Source: Stenopsyche tienmushanensis (taxonomy: Eukaryota; Arthropoda; Insecta; Trichoptera; Stenopsychidae). From it: 64,000 bases of DNA. The DNA is taken from NCBI GenBank assembly GCA_008973525.1, contig WACJ01000123.1, positions 186,001 to 250,000 of the forward strand, written 5' to 3'. The notes under the pieces are model-generated. The model saw only the letters and a program-made list of their open reading frames with translations. It was not told where the DNA came from and did no database searches. A program made the translations under genes and the position numbers. Shown piece by piece: positions 58,905-64,000 of the stretch (positions are counted from its first letter, which is position 1; each line of letters starts with the position of its first letter).

Positions 58905-59312
58905 CGCCCGCCATGGGCGCAAAATGCAAAATACCGACCCAGTTGAATGTTGCTCATGGTTTTTATTTTACTTAACCATTCTACTTTACATGAATCAACA
59001 CCGATGGACTCTGATTGTTTTTATAATACATGCTAAATTGTCTAATCTCTCTTTTCGTTGTTATCGCTTAAATATTGGGCCGATCCAGTCGGTTAAAGTA
59101 AAGACAAAAATATTTTCGATTGATTGTAAAATTTAAAATAAAATTTTAATAACCCACCCCATCAGTTTTCTTCGGATAATTTCGTTTTTTAATAAGAATC
59201 GTAGTCGTTCTGTAAACATATTCAGGTATGGCGTCCGATCGCGAGTCGCTCATTTGCTATATCAACGGTCCCAAAAGCGTACTGATTCGACACACAGACC
59301 CTTTTGCGGTAG
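58905..59312 (+). repeat. Dispersed repeat family B, copy 4
   Basis: Longest readable copy: from GGGCGCAAAATGCAAAATAC through ACCATTCTACTTTACATGAA to GGTATGGCGTCCGATCGCGA and GTACTGATTCGACACACAGA. It matches copy 2 directly and copies 1 and 3 in inverse orientation. A family A core follows 310 bp later. Confidence 0.7.
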
Positions 59313-59624
59313 TGTTTTTAGTTTTAAGTTACAACATTTAGCTAAACACTCGATTGAATCATCATCACGACGCTGTTTTTATTCCATTGAAAGCAAACGC
59401 GGCACTCTTCTTGCGCACAGCTTTCTCAAGTACAAAATTTCAGTCAAAATGCGATGTACAGCATTTTTTAAAAGATTTACCATGGCTCACGCACTTACAT
59501 TAGACTGTCGTCCATTAGAAGTTTGTGGATTTTCTTCAGCATTTTTGGGGTGGTTACCTCATTTCGTCGACCACTGCGCTGTGTTGGCAGTTTGTACGAC
59601 CTCGACTAACCTTTCTTTCACCAT

Positions 59625-59705
59625 AATGTATTTACTACAACTCGACTCTAATAATGGGAATATCGATATAAAATATAATAGATACGGGGTTCTGAATTTC
59701 ATATA
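59625..59705 (+). repeat. Repeat family A core, isolated
   Basis: AATGTATTTACTACAACTCG, ACTCTAATAATGGGAATATC and AATATAATAGATACGGGGTT match the centre of family A (37415-37500 and 62975-63050). Flanking family A sequence is absent. Confidence 0.7.
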
Positions 59706-59951
59706 GTGTACCAAATACATATCATGGTAGCGCGCGAGTGTTTTTTACAGAATCACAAAAAAAAGTTCACTATTGATGTTGCCAAACAAATACTAAGCGG
59801 CGTAGCATCTTGAAATTTAAGCTTTATAAGACGAACACTTTCTATCATATTATTTTTTTAAAACCACAACTGCCATCAATACCTTAAACATCTTTAAACA
59901 TGATCGTAAATTCTACAGAACTTGACTTTTTAATGGTTCGAGCATCTTTAA

Positions 59952-60242
59952 CCCCTCCAACGTTATGTTTCACTGTTAAAGTGTCATCCGTAGTGACACG
60001 ATCTTTTCGCCGCTAGCGGATACGTACGTCATATCTAGAATACGAAAATAGTATATCATCAAGTTTGAACAAGTCAGTTCCCGAGATGAATCATTCTTGA
60101 ATTTAACGTACACAACACTGCAATCGAACATATCCGTAATTTTCCATTGAGATTTGCTTAACTTTCACAGTGCGGATCCGTCATACCCACTTTGCATGGA
60201 CTTTGGTCTTGACGAATATATACGTCATATCCACTTACGGAG
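59952..60242 (+). mobile_element. Possible TTAA-type MITE
   Basis: TTAA at 59948-59951 precedes CCCCTCCAACG; TTAA at 60243-60246 follows CCACTTACGGAG. The end similarity is weak. Both subterminal parts carry ACGTCATATC, related to the palindrome of family E. Non-coding. Confidence 0.4.
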
Positions 60243-60246
60243 TTAA

Positions 60247-62691
60247 ACACATATTTATTGGTCAAATATGTTAAAACTTATACATAATACAGCGAATTAG
60301 ACAATTTCAGATTACTGAAATTCTTATAAATAGCAGGGAAAACATATGATTAAAAGGCAAATCATTTTTTTTTAAATGTTGGATTTTATCTTTTTTGTTG
60401 TTGTTTTTCTATGATTTGCAATCTGTACAATTCCAGTATACATCTAGAGGGCTAGGGAAAGGGTTTTGAAAATTGTATCATGTGTCAAATCCAAAGGGAA
60501 ATTAAATTTCTCGCAGGAGCCATAGAATAGAATATCGCTTCGTATAGGTTTAAAACGAACTGGAGGAAAATTGTATCGAATTGCATGATTACGAATACCG
60601 GAAACAGCAAAAGTGTTAACCTCTGCACGAATTGAACTCGTCGCTTTTAATGAATTTTCGCCAGAGGTCTGCAAGTTTTCGATTTGAATCTATTTGCAAA
60701 GGTCAAGAGTCTCCGTCAGAAATTCAATTTGCAACGACGACTTTAATCAACGACCGGGAATCGTTCGTGACTTTTCAACGATAGATATGCGGCTTTCAAT
60801 CCGTGAGATAAAATTAATAAACGACTTGTACGGATCGGTGAAAGTGGCCTATAGGAGATCTTCTGCATTCTCTTTTGCAGGAAAAAATGATTTATATTGT
60901 TGTTAATCTTCAAAAATAAATCAAACACAAAAGGTATTATTTGGAGTTTTACATCGATTGTGTTATTACAGCTGGTTATAAAGGCCATTGTGGAATGTGA
61001 TAATACGCCATAATTATAAAATGCATCTCATTTCGTGGGAACATCCTAACTTTTCACTATCGTCCGGAAACTCACTACTTTGGGCATTGTTTATTTTGGA
61101 GGTCGAGAACCTGAAATTTCTTATCTCCGTTGCTATCTAGAAAACAAATACAAACAATTTATCATGCTTTTCTACGATATCCATCGATATTTTTTATTGC
61201 GAGCGATAACATTTTTTAAATTATTATGTCAAGTCTCGTAATCGATTATTATAAAAGCGAAATCTCCTTACTCGATGTCTGATATTACACGATGTGTCCC
61301 AAAAGTCATGAAATATTTTTTTTCCACACCCCTAATGCTCGCAGCGTATTCGAACCGATTAGATAAGATGGAAGAGACGTAATGCGGGGGATACGTTCTG
61401 ATGAGGTGTGAGGAAATCATCCAATGTCGTAAAATATCAAACCCCAAGATTGATGAAGAATTTACCAGACATCGCATGATGTTTCCAATAAGGCCATCAA
61501 AACCATAAACCACATATACGATAAACTGTCAATCGCCACGTTATATTAATTGTGCTTTAGAAAACCATTGAAGAATTGCTGGAGACTAATCTCTATGCTT
61601 CTGCGTATATGAATATTTAAATAAAATTGGTTCAGCGAATGGAATGCTCATTTGGACAAAGCGTGTTGATAAATGATATTTTTTTGTGACAAATATTGCA
61701 TAAGAAAATCGTGCAATCGCCGAAGAAGAAATGATCGATGAGCAAATATTGATAATAATGGTGTGTATCGACATACATAGTAAGAGTTGGCAGTGATCGT
61801 TAACATCGTAATACGATAATTAAGCTGTCGTGAGCGGTTAAGCTTTTCTTCCACGAATATAGCGAGATGTTCGTAACATTTCCGCCAATCAAAATTTTAA
61901 TTAATTCCATCAAGTTTGAACGAAATATTTTTTGCAGGAAGTGCTCGGGTATAATAATCCTCTACCATCATTGATGGACTTCAGGAACAATCGACATCTG
62001 CATTTCCCGTTTTGATGTACTTGTGGAAAGTTAATTGGCATTCGACTATAAGCTAATAACCTTCCATGGTTTTTTAAAGGCATGTGGTCAGTCAGCGTGT
62101 CATTAAACCCTTTGTGGTCCTTGGTCTCAAACGTACCGATGTGAATTTAAGCAATATTTAAATATAGGGATCATTTTTTTATTCTTCGTGATTAGATAGG
62201 AATGTTTTTGCGATCCTTCACAATATGTAATCAGTCTGTCTTCCAGAAATAACAAGAATAGGAGGTTGTTGACCAGACTGACTCTTGACAGATTGACGTT
62301 GACTTTTGACGCGCGCAATTGAGAACGGATTTATTTCATTTATCTTCCTTTTTGTCATAATTTTATATTCATATACTGTCCAAAGTAACACTAATATGAC
62401 ACTGTTTTATATGCATGAACTAGTAATTTAATTGGAAGAATTAGCATTAGAAGATTGAAGTGAAGATAATATTTCTTGTGTAGTGCAATCAATCAATAAA
62501 AATAGCAAAAGAAATTAACCTTTTTTTTGGACAATTAAATCTCGTTCTCGTATTTAGGCTCATGTAAATGCAACACGAACAGCATCAGTAATGAATCAGA
62601 TTTTCGATCAAGAAAATGTGAAATAAGTCCACGTAGACAAATTTTTTGAGGTGGTTGAAAAAAATTAGGAACCAAACTGGAAGGTTTCGCT
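60247..62691. other. No gene; one piggyBac-like end
   Basis: TTAAACCCTTTGTGGTCC at about 62103 resembles a piggyBac-type terminus, without a partner. The rest has only short chance frames. Confidence 0.4.
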
Positions 62692-63350
62692 ACACCTAGG
62701 AAATGCAATCCCGGGATCCTAGACAGTTTTAGGTGCTCATGAATCCCGGGTTTAGGTAAACGTAATCCCGAAAAGTTTGGGATTTAAATTTTTATTTAAC
62801 AGAAATCGTACACTTCGCCAGCACGATGAAGGCTACTAAATCTGGACGCTTGGAAACAGCGGTGTAACTACTAATTATCGAGCTTAGGCGACGCCTAGGG
62901 GCAGTAACTGTCTAATCTATGAATAATTATATACAGTACATAACAAATTGTTATATTAACCTTTTCCTACCGGTGATGTATTTACTACACCCCGACTATA
63001 ATAATGGGAATGTCGATATGAAATATAATAGATACGGGCTTCAGAATTTTTGCATTCCTCCGTAATATAATTACGAATCACATCAAAGTATTATAGTATA
63101 TAAGTATTCATCTGCAGCAACGGAAATAAATAATTTGTCGGGAAATCGGGAAATTTGCGAGTTTTAGTCCGGGTTTCAGCAGATAGGAATTTTATCAGTC
63201 AAATTGATGGTGTTATAAGAAAATGGGGGCTCACGTGGTCATCAGCTCGAACTAGCATTTAAATATGTGATGACGATACCTTCATCGATTGTGGAGGCTG
63301 ATTGGCTTGCAACGGCAAGTTGCTTGGCCTCCAAAATTAGATCCAGACTA
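62692..63350 (+). repeat. Repeat family A, uninterrupted copy
   Basis: About 660 bp from CCTAGGAAATGCAATCCCGG to GCCTCCAAAATTAG, collinear with both halves of the copy at 37118-38545. It serves as the empty site for the CR1-like insertion there. It begins with complementary CCCGGGAT-type motifs. No coding frame is shared between copies, and no element class can be assigned. Confidence 0.8.
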
Positions 63351-64000
63351 AATGACAAGAAACACTAGATGCTTTAATGTTACTTCGGGCATATTTTTAA
63401 AATAATATTTGATTTTTTTAGTGTTTTATTTATCTTGTTTTGAATTGTATTTTTATCTTTTCTTAAATAAACAAAATTCTTTCGCCTTCAAATTATTTTT
63501 TATATAAAACAAACGGAAAAAAGATAAGACACTATTGCTAATAATGATTTTAAACAAATTTGTAAAAGAAATAAGAAACAAAACATTTTTACATTATTAA
63601 AAAATACGTGATTTATTTCTGGTTTCCCTAATATAATGCCTCTGTATAACATTTTAGTAAAATAAAATAACTTTGTTAACAAATAAAAGTGTTTTACAAA
63701 ATAATAATAACAAAATGTGAGTGTTTTTGTATGTACTTTTCCCCCCCAACATTTAGGGCACTTACAGATGTTTTCTTGTTAATATCGCTTAAAAGTTTCC
63801 GATTTTTTAAACTTAACAATTTATTGCCTAGTTATGAGCTTTCTTTTTTATCGTTTATGGGTTGTTAATTAGTCTCATTGAGTTAATTACGAATAAAAGA
63901 AAAAAAGCAAGCCATAAGATAGGATATGTATTTAAACCTGCTTCGCGCATTAAAATAATTAATATATTAGGTTGAGTCAAAAATAGTTGCCGGCGAAAAT
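63351..64000. other. No gene recognised
   Basis: AT-rich end of the window. The final bases (about 63968-64000) read GGTTGAGTCAAAAATAGTTG, which might be the start of another element cut off by the window edge. Confidence 0.35.

Noticed and set aside
59254..59706. 150-codon frame
   Set aside because: It begins in repeat family B and ends in a family A core, so it spans two repeats and is not a gene.

Overview
The window is nuclear DNA from an arthropod, most likely an insect. It is AT-rich and holds compact multi-exon genes with GT-AG introns among many fossil transposons: piggyBac-type TTAA elements, Tigger/pogo, hAT, and RTE-, CR1- and Jockey-type retrotransposons. The encoded proteins read as insect versions of conserved eukaryotic factors. 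I cannot resolve the order or species from sequence alone.

Two head-to-head gene pairs can be rebuilt exon by exon with intact reading frames. Pair 1 is OST48/DDOST (oligosaccharyltransferase 48-kDa subunit, minus, 327-3127) and nuclear transport factor 2 (plus, from 3570), with 442 bp between start codons. NTF2 has a second, in-phase C-terminal exon at 15744-15857, about 11.4 kb beyond its first terminal exon, so two isoforms are predicted. The intervening intron is full of transposon debris. Pair 2 is a short TTC17-like TPR membrane protein (minus, 21994-24428) and the U4/U6 snRNP factor PRPF31/Prp31 (plus, 24898-31120, nine exons, 500 aa), with 469 bp between start codons. Prp31 intron 5 carries a complete RTE-type retrotransposon (26574-29576) with a 10-bp target-site duplication and an uninterrupted endonuclease-reverse transcriptase frame.

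Distal to Prp31 the window is gene-poor. A GC-rich promoter/5' leader and one convincing first coding exon (35217-35289, preceded by a short uORF) are followed by about 28.7 kb in which I found no further exon. This stretch is probably a giant first intron, filled with two dispersed repeat families (called A and B here), piggyBac remnants with a 16-bp palindrome, a CR1-like and a Jockey-like 3' fragment, and a possible solo LTR.

No tRNA, rRNA, CRISPR or prokaryote-type operon was seen. I did not find a new biological system. The most informative items are the alternative NTF2 C-terminal exon, the intact RTE element whose frame has no AUG before its catalytic residues, and several small elements whose ends and target duplications can be read directly.
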